A DNA stretch of 64,000 bases from Paraburkholderia bannensis NBRC 103871. Its GTDB lineage: Bacteria > Pseudomonadota > Gammaproteobacteria > Burkholderiales > Burkholderiaceae. The position numbers and the translations under genes are program-made. Below, in pieces: positions 18,098 to 26,423 of the stretch (position 1 is the stretch's first letter; the number at the start of each line of letters is the position of its first letter). Under the pieces are notes generated by a model. The model made no database searches. It had not been told where the DNA came from and was given only the letters and a program-made list of their open reading frames with translations. Where the stretch lies: assembly GCF_000685015.1 (NCBI RefSeq), contig NZ_BAYA01000003.1:310001-374000 (forward strand), read 5' to 3'.

Positions 18098-19342
18098 ATG
18101 ACCGCTCTCAGATTGCGCGTATTCGCCGTCTTCGCGCTCGGCTATTTCGTCTCGTATCTGTTCCGGGGCGTCAACCTCGGCTTCGCGCCGTTCCTGACGC
18201 ACGAAATGGGCTTCACCGCCACCGATCTCGGCACGCTCACGAGCCTCTACTTCCTCGGCTTCGCGGGGGCACAGATTCCGGCCGGGGTGTTGCTCGACCA
18301 TTTCGGCCCGCGCCGCGTCACGGCCTGCGTCATGCTGGTGGCGGCCGCCGGCGCGCTCGTCTTCGCGCTTTCGCACAGCATGGCCGCGATGATGGTCGGC
18401 CGCCTGCTGGTGGGCGTGGGCGTTTCCGTGTGCCTGGGCGGCGCGTTCAAGGCCACGGCCCAGCACTTTCCGGTCGCCCAGCTCACGCTCGTCAACGGCC
18501 TTGTGATGGCCGTAGGCGGCCTTGGCGGCGTGGCGGTGGGCGCGCCGCTCTCGTGGCTGCTGACGATCGCGCCGTGGCGCTCGATCAGCCTCGGCCTGGC
18601 CGTGTTCACCACGGCCGTCGCCGCCATCATCTGGATCGGCGGGCCGCGCGCGCGCGACACCCATCATCAGGCGAGCGTGCTTGAGCAGTTCAAGGGCACC
18701 GCGCACATCCTGCGCAGCCACGCATTCTGGAAGACGGCGACGTTTTCGGCGTTCACGCAGACGGTGTTCTACGCGATGCAATCGCTCTGGGTCGGCGCGT
18801 TCCTGCGCGACGTGACGCCCGCAGGCACCGTCGACGTGGCCTCGCGCGCGGCGTCGCTGGTGTCCGTGCTGGGCGGCGCGTTCATCGTCGGCAATATCGG
18901 CTTCGGGGCGCTCGCGCGGGCCTTCGAGCGGCGCGGCGTCAACGTCGCGCGCTTTTCCGGCGTGACCATGGCGCTGTTCGTGGTGGTCCAGGCGCTGCTC
19001 GCCGCGCGGGTGCCGTTGCCCGCCACGCTGCTGTGGGCCGCCTACGGTGCGCTGGGCGGTACCGGCATCCTCACCTATGCCGTGCTCGCCGAGTATTTCC
19101 CGGCGCGCCTGATCGGCCGCGTCAACACGACCTTCACGCTGGTGATCTTTGTGGGCATCTTCGTCACGCAAATCGCCGTCGGCGCGGCGCTCGGCCACTG
19201 GAGCGCCGTCGACGGCCACTATCCGGTCGTGGCGCATCAGGCCGTCTGGGCGGCGCTCATCGTGCTGCAAGTGGTCGCAGGCGTGTGGTACTTCATGCCG
19301 CGCCGACGCGCCGCAACCGCGCAACCCGCGATGGAATCCTGA
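18098..19342 (+). CDS. MFS transporter, 12-TM
   Basis: This 414-residue inner-membrane transporter has about 12 hydrophobic spans. The MFS loop motif appears as GVLLDHFGPRRVT after the second helix, and the N-terminus reads FALGYFVSYLFRGVNLGFAP. The early region, with a conserved Arg in the first helix, resembles the NNP/anion-type or ACS-like MFS groups, but I cannot assign a substrate. The ATG at 18098 is chosen over an upstream TTG at 18026, because hydrophobic similarity starts directly after it. It is divergent from a GcvA-type LysR gene and followed by a strong terminator. Confidence 0.87.
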   Translation: MTALRLRVFAVFALGYFVSYLFRGVNLGFAPFLTHEMGFTATDLGTLTSLYFLGFAGAQIPAGVLLDHFGPRRVTACVMLVAAAGALVFALSHSMAAMMVGRLLVGVGVSVCLGGAFKATAQHFPVAQLTLVNGLVMAVGGLGGVAVGAPLSWLLTIAPWRSISLGLAVFTTAVAAIIWIGGPRARDTHHQASVLEQFKGTAHILRSHAFWKTATFSAFTQTVFYAMQSLWVGAFLRDVTPAGTVDVASRAASLVSVLGGAFIVGNIGFGALARAFERRGVNVARFSGVTMALFVVVQALLAARVPLPATLLWAAYGALGGTGILTYAVLAEYFPARLIGRVNTTFTLVIFVGIFVTQIAVGAALGHWSAVDGHYPVVAHQAVWAALIVLQVVAGVWYFMPRRRAATAQPAMES

Positions 19343-19364
19343 TCCGCTGCGCCGTGCCAATGAA

Positions 19365-19397
19365 GCCTGTCGCGCACGCTCGCGGCAGGCTTTTTTA
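19365..19397 (+). terminator. Rho-independent terminator after MFS gene
   Basis: GCCTGTCGCG (19365-19374) pairs with CGCGGCAGGC (19381-19390) with one G-U pair, and is followed by six T. It lies 22 bases after the MFS stop. Confidence 0.85.
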
Positions 19398-19840
19398 TTG
19401 CGATTATTATTTCGCCATCCAGATCAATTCGATGGAACGGGAGAAATCCGCCCGCCAGCCCGTCGATGCCGCCCAGTTTCCTTCTGGAAACCCCCGCTCG
19501 CATAAATCGCCGCGTCGCGTACAATGCTGCCCGCCCGGCGTCGGAGCCATGCGCAAAAGCGCCTGCAACCGACTGGCCGGTCGTATGACAAATGCCCACG
19601 CACCCGCGTGCACCGATGCGGAACATAGCTTTTGATGTGATGCAGGGAACGCAGGGCGCGTGAGAAAATACGCCTTCGAATGCACATGCAGCATCCGGTT
19701 CGCGCTCCACGGCGAGAACCGGAAACGCGGAAAAAACGCACGCCCGTCCGCTTGTTTCCGAAGCGAAACACGGCGGCCCAGCGTAAACTTCCGCTGTTGC
19801 CATTCGATTGTGTCGATTCATGATAGAGAGAGAAACTTCC
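19398..19840. other. Intergenic region before the carbonic anhydrase gene
   Basis: About 440 bases with no supported ORF. The last 40 bases are AT-richer and lead into a purine-rich GAGAGAGAAAC ribosome binding region. I see no clear RNA gene. Confidence 0.5.
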
Positions 19841-20542
19841 ATGCCAGACCATAACCACTCGCACGACGATCACTCCGAATCGTGCGGCTGCGATCTGCTG
19901 CACCTCCTCGACGGCGTGGACGAGTTCACTCATCAGGTGTTCCCGGGCAATCAGGATCTGTTCCGCAGCCTCGCCCACAGCCAGGCGCCGCACACGCTGT
20001 TCATCACCTGCGCCGACTCGCGCGTGTCGCCGGAAATGATCACCCAGGCGCGCCCCGGTGAGCTGTTCGTCTGCCGCAACATCGGCAATATCGTGCCGGC
20101 TTACGGCGAAATGCTGGGCGGCGTGTCGGCAGTCGTCGAATTCGCCGTGATGGCGCTGAACGTCAAGCAGATCGTGCTGTGCGGCCACACCGACTGCGGC
20201 GCGATGAAGGGCCTGGCGTCGGGTGGCGCGGCCACCGCCGGCATGCCTACGGTCACGGCCTGGCTGCGCAACGCCGAAGCGGCGCGCAGCGTCGTGCAGA
20301 CGCGCGGCCTGGACGAAAACCAGATCGTGCAGGCCCTGGTGGAAGAAAACGTGCGTCTGCAACTGACGCATCTGCGCACTCATCCGGCCGTCGCGGCCCG
20401 CGTGGCGCAAAACCAGTTGCAGTTGCAAGGCTGGGTGTACGACATCGGCCAGGGCACCGTGTCGATCTTCGACGACACGCACGGCCGCTTCGAATCGCTC
20501 GGCGAGGCGCGCGCGCGCCTGCGCAAGGAAACCACGGGCTAA
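19841..20542 (+). CDS. can: Beta-class carbonic anhydrase
   Basis: This 233-residue zinc enzyme interconverts CO2 and bicarbonate in the cytosol. Visible ligands are Cys57 and Asp59 in CADSR (with Arg61 of the Asp-Arg dyad), and His116 and Cys119 in CGHTDCGAMKG. The conserved RNIGNIVPAYGEMLGG stretch lies between them. The extreme N-terminus is His/Asp-rich (HNHSHDDHSES), which may bind metal and is unusual for the family. ATG 19841 is preferred over ATG 19808, because the purine-rich AGAGAGAAAC precedes it. It stands alone with its own hairpin downstream. Confidence 0.95.
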   Translation: MPDHNHSHDDHSESCGCDLLHLLDGVDEFTHQVFPGNQDLFRSLAHSQAPHTLFITCADSRVSPEMITQARPGELFVCRNIGNIVPAYGEMLGGVSAVVEFAVMALNVKQIVLCGHTDCGAMKGLASGGAATAGMPTVTAWLRNAEAARSVVQTRGLDENQIVQALVEENVRLQLTHLRTHPAVAARVAQNQLQLQGWVYDIGQGTVSIFDDTHGRFESLGEARARLRKETTG

Positions 20543-20549
20543 ACCGCCC

Positions 20550-20570
20550 ACGGGCGGCCTGGCCGCCCGT
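20550..20570 (+). terminator. Hairpin after carbonic anhydrase gene
   Basis: ACGGGCGG (20550-20557) and CCGCCCGT (20563-20570) pair with a 5-base loop, 8 bases after the stop. The tail CTTCGCTG is poor in U, so efficiency is uncertain. Confidence 0.5.
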
Positions 20571-20705
20571 CTTCGCTGCATCCCCCATCGCGTCAAAGCG
20601 CATCACACCGCACCGGGCCACGCCGCACAGGCGTCGCCCGGTATTGGCGCTCGACCTTCTCATTTGCCGCAACAATGAATTGACGCCCAGGTAACGATAT
20701 AGGTG

Positions 20706-20734
20706 TTTACCCTAGACTGCGATCTGGCTATACT
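20706..20734 (+). promoter_or_regulatory. Sigma-70-like promoter for small ORFs
   Basis: TTTACC (20706-20711), a 17-base spacer and TATACT (20729-20734) fit a vegetative promoter. About 49 bases after it comes GGAGG and a 48-codon ORF. Confidence 0.55.
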
Positions 20735-20797
20735 CTCGTCCGTACCATATGCGGTGCCCAGCCGCAGCAGAAAAATAATTCCGGAGGTTGGTTACCC

Positions 20798-20944
20798 ATG
20801 CAGTGTGCTTCCCTGCCGTATCCGCCGTACAAGACACCGAACACCCGCATCATCCGTACGACCCGTACCACCCGCAGTCCATTTGTTTCTCTGGTTTCTC
20901 TGGTTTCTTTTGCAGTCGCAGGACGATCGCCCGCGCCGCGCTAA
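20798..20944 (+). CDS. Candidate small ORF, 48 residues (possible leader peptide)
   Basis: ATG at 20798 has a textbook GGAGG (20783-20787) 10 bases upstream and a good promoter 64 bases before it. The peptide is Pro/Tyr-rich at the start (LPYPPYKTPNT), then a Thr/Arg run (RTTRTTR), then the repeated VSLVSLVSF hydrophobic stretch. The repeats reflect short DNA repeats (GTTTCTCTG twice). No homologue comes to mind. It could be a regulatory leader for the small gene at 21144, a small membrane-active peptide, or chance. Confidence 0.35.
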   Translation: MQCASLPYPPYKTPNTRIIRTTRTTRSPFVSLVSLVSFAVAGRSPAPR

Positions 20945-21143
20945 CGCCGGCACGCGCATCGCGCCGCCGCGCCGTTTTAGTCGCGGCCGGCCCGAAACTC
21001 AGGCCCACTCCTCGTCAATCGCCGTTCGACCCGCCGCGGCATGCGCCACGGCAGACGGCTCGCGCTCGCGCGCGCACTGGCGGCCGGTAATGGGCTTCGC
21101 ACCCGACACGGGCAATGCGCCCGATTACCGAAGGAGATGTGCC

Positions 21144-21320
21144 GTGGAATTCAGCCTCAAGCCGCCCGCCAAGATCGAAGTCAAACTGCTGCTGCACCCG
21201 CACGACCACGACCGCGCCATGGCCATCGCCAAGGCCGCCAATCTCGCCGAGCGCGACTTCTACGCGCTGGCGATCCACCTTGGCGCGGCGGAAATCCTGC
21301 GTTCCGCCGAATCGGAATAA
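21144..21320 (+). CDS. Small hypothetical protein, 58 residues, GTG start
   Basis: The start is GTG with AAGGAG (21131-21136) 7 bases upstream; this decides the start and excludes the long upstream frame, whose composition is unlike protein. The product is a basic/acidic alternating peptide with VEFSLKPPAKIEVKLLLHPH, followed by a helix (DRAMAIAKAANLAERDFYAL). It looks like a compact beta-hairpin plus helices. I do not recognise the family. It lies 24 bases from the convergent aldo/keto reductase stop. Confidence 0.65.
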   Translation: MEFSLKPPAKIEVKLLLHPHDHDRAMAIAKAANLAERDFYALAIHLGAAEILRSAESE

Positions 21321-21344
21321 GCGGCGCGGCGCACAGCAACGTCG

Positions 21345-22373
21345 TCAGACTGGCGACGGATTGCGCTCGCTGAACCCTTCCTGATGCCAGTAGGGATAGA
21401 CGGGTCGCACGGCGCTCGCCGCGTCGAGCTTCGCGACCTGTTCCTTCGTGAGGTTCCAGCCCACCGCGCCCAGGTTCTGGCGTAGCTGGGCTTCGTCGCG
21501 CGCGCCGATCAGCACGGTCGCGACCGTCGGCCGTTGCAGCAGCCAGTTCAGCGCGATCTGCGGCACGGTCTTGCCGGTTTCTTCGGCGATTTCGTCGATG
21601 GCGTCGAGCACGCGAAACAGGTAGTCGTCCGGTACCGGCGGCCCCTGCTCGGCGGTCTTGTGCAGGCGGCTCGTCTGCGGCAGCGGCTGGCCGCGGCGAA
21701 TCTTGCCGGTCAGGCGCCCCCAGCCGAGCGGGCTCCACACCACCGCGCCCACGCCCTGATCGAGACCGAGCGGCATGAGCTCCCATTCGTAGTCGCGCCC
21801 GATCAGCGAGTAATAGGTCTGGTTGGCGACGTAGCGCGGATAGCCATAACGATCGGCCACGCCGAGCGACTTCATCAGGTGCCAGCCCGAGAAGTTCGAT
21901 ACGCCGGTATAGAGAATCTTGCCCGCGCGCACGAGTTCGTCGAGCGTGGAAAGCACTTCTTCCGCAGGCGTTTTCGCATCGAAACCGTGTAATTGAAACA
22001 GGTCGATGTAGTCGGTTTGCAGACGCTTGAGCGCGGCGTCAACGGCGCGCTTCAGATGAAATCGCGACGAGCCGACGTTATTGGCATCGGCATCGTCGAA
22101 GCGAAACGTCGCCTTGGTCGAGATGATCGCTTTATCGCGACGCCCCTTGAGCGCCTCACCGAGCACCGACTCGGACACGCCGCGCGAATAGATGTCCGCG
22201 GTGTCGAACATCGTGACGCCCGCATCGAGGCAGATGTCGATCAGCCGGCTCGCTTCGGCCACGTCGGTCGCGCCCCATGCTTCGAAGAATTCGCCCTTGC
22301 CCCCGAACGTGCCCGTGCCGAAGCTCAGCACCGGCACCTTGAAGCCCGATGCGCCCAGAAAACGGTGTTCCAT
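21345..22373 (-). CDS. Aldo/keto reductase
   Basis: This 342-residue NADPH-dependent carbonyl reductase has a TIM-barrel fold. Family marks are DTADIYSRGVSE (catalytic Asp and Tyr), the lysine in ISTKATF, the HGFDAKTPAEE segment with the active-site His, and GVSNFSGWHL. The NADP-binding end has QRPTVATVLIGARDEAQLRQN. It is close to the YajO/Gfo-type AKR11/12 branch that reduces diverse aldehydes; the substrate is unknown. ATG 22373 has GGAGGA about 7 bases upstream. It is divergent from a DHA2 exporter, with a TTTCCGAT-type dyad between them. Confidence 0.92.
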   Translation of the reverse strand: MEHRFLGASGFKVPVLSFGTGTFGGKGEFFEAWGATDVAEASRLIDICLDAGVTMFDTADIYSRGVSESVLGEALKGRRDKAIISTKATFRFDDADANNVGSSRFHLKRAVDAALKRLQTDYIDLFQLHGFDAKTPAEEVLSTLDELVRAGKILYTGVSNFSGWHLMKSLGVADRYGYPRYVANQTYYSLIGRDYEWELMPLGLDQGVGAVVWSPLGWGRLTGKIRRGQPLPQTSRLHKTAEQGPPVPDDYLFRVLDAIDEIAEETGKTVPQIALNWLLQRPTVATVLIGARDEAQLRQNLGAVGWNLTKEQVAKLDAASAVRPVYPYWHQEGFSERNPSPV

Positions 22374-22502
22374 TTCCTATCCTCCACAAATCGTGCGTTG
22401 AAGAAGCGCCGATGAGTGTACGCGCGTCCTGGCGGGGCTGCCCCGAGGCCGACGCGATCTTCCAGCCGCCTGGACATTCGCCGAAGGCTGTACAGAGGCA
22501 CC

Positions 22503-22516
22503 TTTCGTATCGGAAA
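22503..22516. repeat. TTTCCGATNNGAAA dyad, copy 1
   Basis: TTTCGTATCGGAAA here is the complement form of TTTCCGATACGAAA, one of six exact copies of the motif in the window. It lies 90 bases before the DHA2 exporter start and about 130 bases before the divergent aldo/keto reductase start. Confidence 0.6.
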
Positions 22517-22605
22517 CTGTGGCCTCGTTTGTTTCTGATCCGATGCACCATGACTTTTCACGCCTGTTTCAAGCACGTTCAAGCGGCCTCGCCCGAGGCG
22601 GCGCG

Positions 22606-24045
22606 ATGAACGACACCGCGCAACCGGGATCCGCACGTGCGGCCGCCATCGGCTGGCTGCCTTATATCGTCGCGGCGACGTTCTTCATGGAGTACCTCGA
22701 CACCACCGTGATCGCCACGGCGCTGCCGCAGATGGCGCACTCGTTCGGCGTCGGGCCCAATAGCCTGAGCCTGGGCGTCACGGCCTACATGCTGGCGCTC
22801 GCCATCTTTATCCCCGCGAGCGGCTGGGTCGCCGACCGCTGCGGCTCGCGCACCGTGTTCTTCGGCGCGGTGGTCACGTTCACGGTCGCATCGGTGCTGT
22901 GCGGCATCTCGCAGAACCTCGGCGAGTTCGTCGCGGCGCGGATATTGCAAGGCATGGGCGGCGCAATGATGGTGCCGGTCGGCCGCATGATCGTCGTGCG
23001 CAGCACCGACAAGAGCCGCCTGATGCAGGCCATCTCCACCATCACCTGGCCCGCGATCGCCGCGCCCGTGGTCGGGCCGCCGGTGGGCGGGTTCATCACG
23101 ACCTATGCGTCATGGCGCTGGATCTTCCTGCTCAACGTGCCGTTCGGGCTTGCGGTGCTCGTTGCGATCGCAACGATCGTGCCGAACCTGCGCGGCGAGC
23201 AGCGTCGCCCGCTCGACGTCGTGGGTCTCGTGCTGAGCGGCGCAGCGCTCACGGCCATCCTCTACGGCGCGGAACTCGCAAGCCAGCCCGGCGAGAATCC
23301 GTGGCGCGCGGCGGCGCTCGTGGCGGCGGGCGTGCTGGTCGGCGCAATCGCTTTTGTCCATGCACGACGCCATCCCACGCCGCTCGTCGATGTTTCCACG
23401 CTGAAAATCCCGACTTTTTCGGTGACGGTCGTGACGGGCTCGATCACGCGCATCGGTATCGGCGCGGCGCCTTACCTGATGCCGCTGCTGTTCCAGATCG
23501 GCTTCGGGCTGTCGGCGTTCAAATCGGGGCTGCTGCTGCTTGCGAGCGCGCTGGGCAATCTCGGCATGAAGGCGCTCACGACGCGCATTCTCGAACGCTG
23601 GGGCTTTCGCGCCGTGGCCATGGTCGACGTCACGATCGCGGGCCTGTCGATGATCGCCTGCGGGCTGCTGACGCCCGAGGTGCCCCTCGCCATCGTGCTG
23701 ATCGTGGTGTTCGTCTATGGCGTCACGCGCTCGATGCAGTTCTCGACGCTCGCCACGCTCGCCTACGCCGACGTCGCGCAGCCGCAGATGAGCGCCGCCA
23801 GCACGCTCTGGAGCGCGGCGGCGCAGATGACCAATGGCCTGGGCATCGCGTTCGGTGCACTGGCGTTGCGCGTCGCCGCGAGTTTCCATGGCGAAACAAG
23901 CGGCCACGTCTTCACGCTGGACGACTTCCGCCTCGCATTCCTGGGCGCGGGCGTACTTACGCTGCTGTCGGTGTGGGGATATGCACAGATGGCGCGCGAT
24001 GCGGGCCAGAATGTCGGCGGCGGATCGCGCCGCCAGCGTGCGTGA
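22606..24045 (+). CDS. DHA2 family MFS drug:H+ exporter
   Basis: This 479-residue inner-membrane exporter matches EmrB/QacA-type DHA2 proteins: the helix-1 motif FFMEYLDTTVIATALP (LDxTxxNVALP class), GWVADRCGSRTVF in loop 2-3, ARILQGMGGAMMVPVGR in helix 4 and PVVGPPVGGFITTYASWRW (motif C) in helix 5. The family expels hydrophobic drugs and weak acids. ATG 22606 fits the family start; the frame opens earlier at 22519 without similarity. No membrane-fusion partner (EmrA) is adjacent. It is a clear paralogue of the exporter at 31465-32868, sharing most of these motifs. Confidence 0.9.
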   Translation: MNDTAQPGSARAAAIGWLPYIVAATFFMEYLDTTVIATALPQMAHSFGVGPNSLSLGVTAYMLALAIFIPASGWVADRCGSRTVFFGAVVTFTVASVLCGISQNLGEFVAARILQGMGGAMMVPVGRMIVVRSTDKSRLMQAISTITWPAIAAPVVGPPVGGFITTYASWRWIFLLNVPFGLAVLVAIATIVPNLRGEQRRPLDVVGLVLSGAALTAILYGAELASQPGENPWRAAALVAAGVLVGAIAFVHARRHPTPLVDVSTLKIPTFSVTVVTGSITRIGIGAAPYLMPLLFQIGFGLSAFKSGLLLLASALGNLGMKALTTRILERWGFRAVAMVDVTIAGLSMIACGLLTPEVPLAIVLIVVFVYGVTRSMQFSTLATLAYADVAQPQMSAASTLWSAAAQMTNGLGIAFGALALRVAASFHGETSGHVFTLDDFRLAFLGAGVLTLLSVWGYAQMARDAGQNVGGGSRRQRA

Positions 24046-24091
24046 AGCGTGAATAGCGCCTGATTGGCGCTGACTGCCGGATTGATGGCGA

Positions 24092-24121
24092 TGCCATGCG
24101 ACGATGCTCCGTCGCATGGCA
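24092..24121. terminator. Perfect 12-bp hairpin between convergent genes
   Basis: TGCCATGCGACG (24092-24103) and its exact complement (24110-24121) flank the loop ATGCTC, in the 89-base gap between the DHA2 exporter and DedA-rhodanese stops. There is no U run, so it is either a non-canonical terminator or an mRNA 3' end structure. Confidence 0.5.
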
Positions 24122-24134
24122 CGAGGTCACGCGC

Positions 24135-25160
24135 TTACTTCGACAGGCTCGCGCGTACGGTGAATTCCTGCGCGGCTTCGGCCTCGAATTCTTCGTCCAC
24201 CAGCCCATGCGCGCGGTGGAATTCCGACGACAGCGGCTCAACCGGATAACCGCGCCGCTCCCACGCATCGAGCCCGCCGCGAAGTGCGTGCGCGTGATAG
24301 ATGTGCTTGTCGCGCAGGCGGTTGACGATGCGCTTGGCCGTCACCTCGTTCGGGCACACGCAATACACGACGATGGGCCGCGCGATCAACTCGGCGGGCA
24401 AGGCCTCGCTCGAATCGAGATTGAGCGGCTGCGCTCCCGGAATGCGATAGGCCTCTTTCTCACGCACGGCCTGCGGGCGCGCGTCGAAGACGATCGGCGG
24501 CGACGCGGATTTCATCATGTCGTCGAGCTGATCGGGCGAAATGCGGTGCGTGGCGAGCCAATGGCGCAACTGCAGACGGCGCACCCAGCGCCAGGCGAGA
24601 AACAGCACGCCTGCGACCGCGAGCACGTCGAAAATAGTCCAGCCGTTGGCGCGCACGAACATCGCAAAACGCGCGATTTCCGTATGCAGCGCCGCCCCGC
24701 CGATCAGCCAGGTGCCCGCCCAGAGCGTTGCGCCGATGGCGTCCCACAGCAGGAAAATGCGCACGTCCATTGATGTCGTGCCGAGCAGCGGCGCGGACAT
24801 CAGCCCCAGCCCTGGCACGAACTTCGCCACCGCGAGAATCGGCGCGCCGTGGCGTTCGAACACGTTGCGCGCGACACGGATCGTCGTATCGAGCGACAGC
24901 GAAAAACGCACGAGACCGTTGAGCAGGCGCCGCCCGCGCAGGCGGCCCGCCGTAAACCAGAGCGAATCCGCGAACAGGGTCGCGACCACCGCCGCCAGCA
25001 ACAGGCTCGCATACGAGGCTTCCCCGCCCGCCGCCATCGTGCCCGCCAGGATCAGTACCGGCGCAGCGGGAACCGGCACGCCGAGTTGTGTCACGAGCAC
25101 GCTGAGAAATACCGCCCCGGTGCCAAAATCGGGCGGGATGGCGCTGGGGAGAGTCCACAT
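24135..25160 (-). CDS. DedA family membrane protein fused to a rhodanese domain
   Basis: This 341-residue protein has two parts. Residues 1-210 are DedA/SNARE-associated: a re-entrant GVPVPAAPVLILAGTMAAGG segment, GRRLLNG, RHGAPILAVAKFVPGLGLMS with the conserved Arg/Pro pattern, and WAGTWLIGGAAL. Residues about 225-335 are a rhodanese-like domain with active-site cysteine in VVYCVCPNEVTAKR, and GGLDAWERRGYPV near the end. DedA proteins flip lipids and support membrane potential and drug tolerance; rhodaneses bind or transfer sulfane sulfur. ATG 25160 is chosen because the membrane domain starts there; the frame opens at 25223. The fusion is known in proteobacteria, but its job is unclear. Confidence 0.9.
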   Translation of the reverse strand: MWTLPSAIPPDFGTGAVFLSVLVTQLGVPVPAAPVLILAGTMAAGGEASYASLLLAAVVATLFADSLWFTAGRLRGRRLLNGLVRFSLSLDTTIRVARNVFERHGAPILAVAKFVPGLGLMSAPLLGTTSMDVRIFLLWDAIGATLWAGTWLIGGAALHTEIARFAMFVRANGWTIFDVLAVAGVLFLAWRWVRRLQLRHWLATHRISPDQLDDMMKSASPPIVFDARPQAVREKEAYRIPGAQPLNLDSSEALPAELIARPIVVYCVCPNEVTAKRIVNRLRDKHIYHAHALRGGLDAWERRGYPVEPLSSEFHRAHGLVDEEFEAEAAQEFTVRASLSK

Positions 25161-25409
25161 GGCGGGGTTTCCGGCTTGAAGCGACCTGAGAAGAAAGGAA
25201 ACATTCGCGCCATTTCGGCGCAAGTACGGAGATTACCGCAAGTGGGCGAATTCTTGCTTGCTGCCTAGCCGTAGACCGCGCCAGCTAAACGGGTATCGAT
25301 CAATGCTGCCAGACGCCGCTAGTGCTTTCCCTGCCCACGCGCGCTAACGCGGTGCGCCGGTTCGGTGCTACGCTCGAAGACCGTTCTCCGCCGACTTCCT
25401 TTACGAAAC

Positions 25410-26243
25410 ATGCGTTACTGGCGTCTCGACCGGACGCGCCCTGCGAGCGCGTCCGGCTCATTCGACCTGGCCCGCGTCACCAGCCTCGTCGCCGCAATTG
25501 GCGGCGACAACGCCAATGCGCTCGCCACGGAAGTGCTGAATCTGCTCGGCCCGGCCACGTCGGTATCGCAATGCACGGTGTTCGCGTACGAATTCGGCAA
25601 CCGGCCGCGCACGGTTTCAGTGGCCGACCATCGCGGCGGCCGCTTCCTGCGCGATGTCGCCGACACCTACGCGCGCCTCTTTTACGCGCTGGACGGCAAC
25701 CAGCGCATCGTCACCGGCGACGGCGAAAGCAGGGACACGGCGGCTTCATCGCTCGTGCTGCACTGGCAATCGAGCGAAGACATCGCCCACGATGGCTACC
25801 GCCAGACCTGTTACGCGACGCCCAATGTTTCCGATCGGCTCTCCCTGCTCATGCAGCCCGCCGCCGATATCTGGCTCTCTGTGAACCTCTACCGCGAACG
25901 CGACGCGGGCAATTTCCAGCCCGGCGAAGTCGAACTGGTCGAGTCGCTCGCGCCCCTGATCGGCGAGGCCACGAAACATCATTACGCGCTGCGCGGCCAA
26001 AGCCAGTTGGGGATTCCGCAACTGATGCTCGCGCGCTTGCGCAGCCTTTGCCCCGAATTATCGAAGCGCGAACTCGATGCGCTGCGCGGCGTCCTGGAAG
26101 GCCATAGCGCCGCAGAAATCGCCGACTGCATGGGCGTGAAACCCAGCAGCGTCGTGACCTACCAGAAACGCGCCTATCAGCGTTTGGGCATTTCGAGCCA
26201 GCGCCAGCTCTTCGCGCTCTGCCTCGCCAACGAATCGCGATAG
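25410..26243 (+). CDS. LuxR-type regulator upstream of the monooxygenase
   Basis: This 277-residue protein carries a C-terminal LuxR/FixJ-type helix-turn-helix (LSKRELDALRGVLEGHSAAE, then VKPSSVVTYQKRAYQRLGI) from about residue 210. Its N-terminal part is a GAF-like or unclassified sensor region (SQCTVFAYEFGNRPRTVSVA). No phosphoacceptor domain is visible, so it is not a classical response regulator. ATG 25410 begins MRYWRLDR; a GTG at 25365 is the alternative. It lies 180 bases upstream of the FAD monooxygenase gene in the same direction and may control it. Confidence 0.85.
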   Translation: MRYWRLDRTRPASASGSFDLARVTSLVAAIGGDNANALATEVLNLLGPATSVSQCTVFAYEFGNRPRTVSVADHRGGRFLRDVADTYARLFYALDGNQRIVTGDGESRDTAASSLVLHWQSSEDIAHDGYRQTCYATPNVSDRLSLLMQPAADIWLSVNLYRERDAGNFQPGEVELVESLAPLIGEATKHHYALRGQSQLGIPQLMLARLRSLCPELSKRELDALRGVLEGHSAAEIADCMGVKPSSVVTYQKRAYQRLGISSQRQLFALCLANESR

Positions 26244-26423
26244 TCGCGATAGTCGCGAATCGCGGCCCCGCTCCGTTCTTCCGCCATCGCGCTGTACCCA
26301 AAATGAGGACAGCGCCACGTTCCTCACACGCGATACTCCGTCGCAACACCGCGCGGCGTCCCTTGCCCCTTTCCCCTCTTCCACGCCGCGCGAACAAAAA
26401 TTTCCGATCGGAGACAACGCGCG

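Noticed and set aside
20703..21143. Upstream extension of the small gene at 21144 to a 205-residue protein
   Set aside because: The extension is Pro/Arg-rich without protein-like pattern, and the AAGGAG site fits the GTG at 21144.
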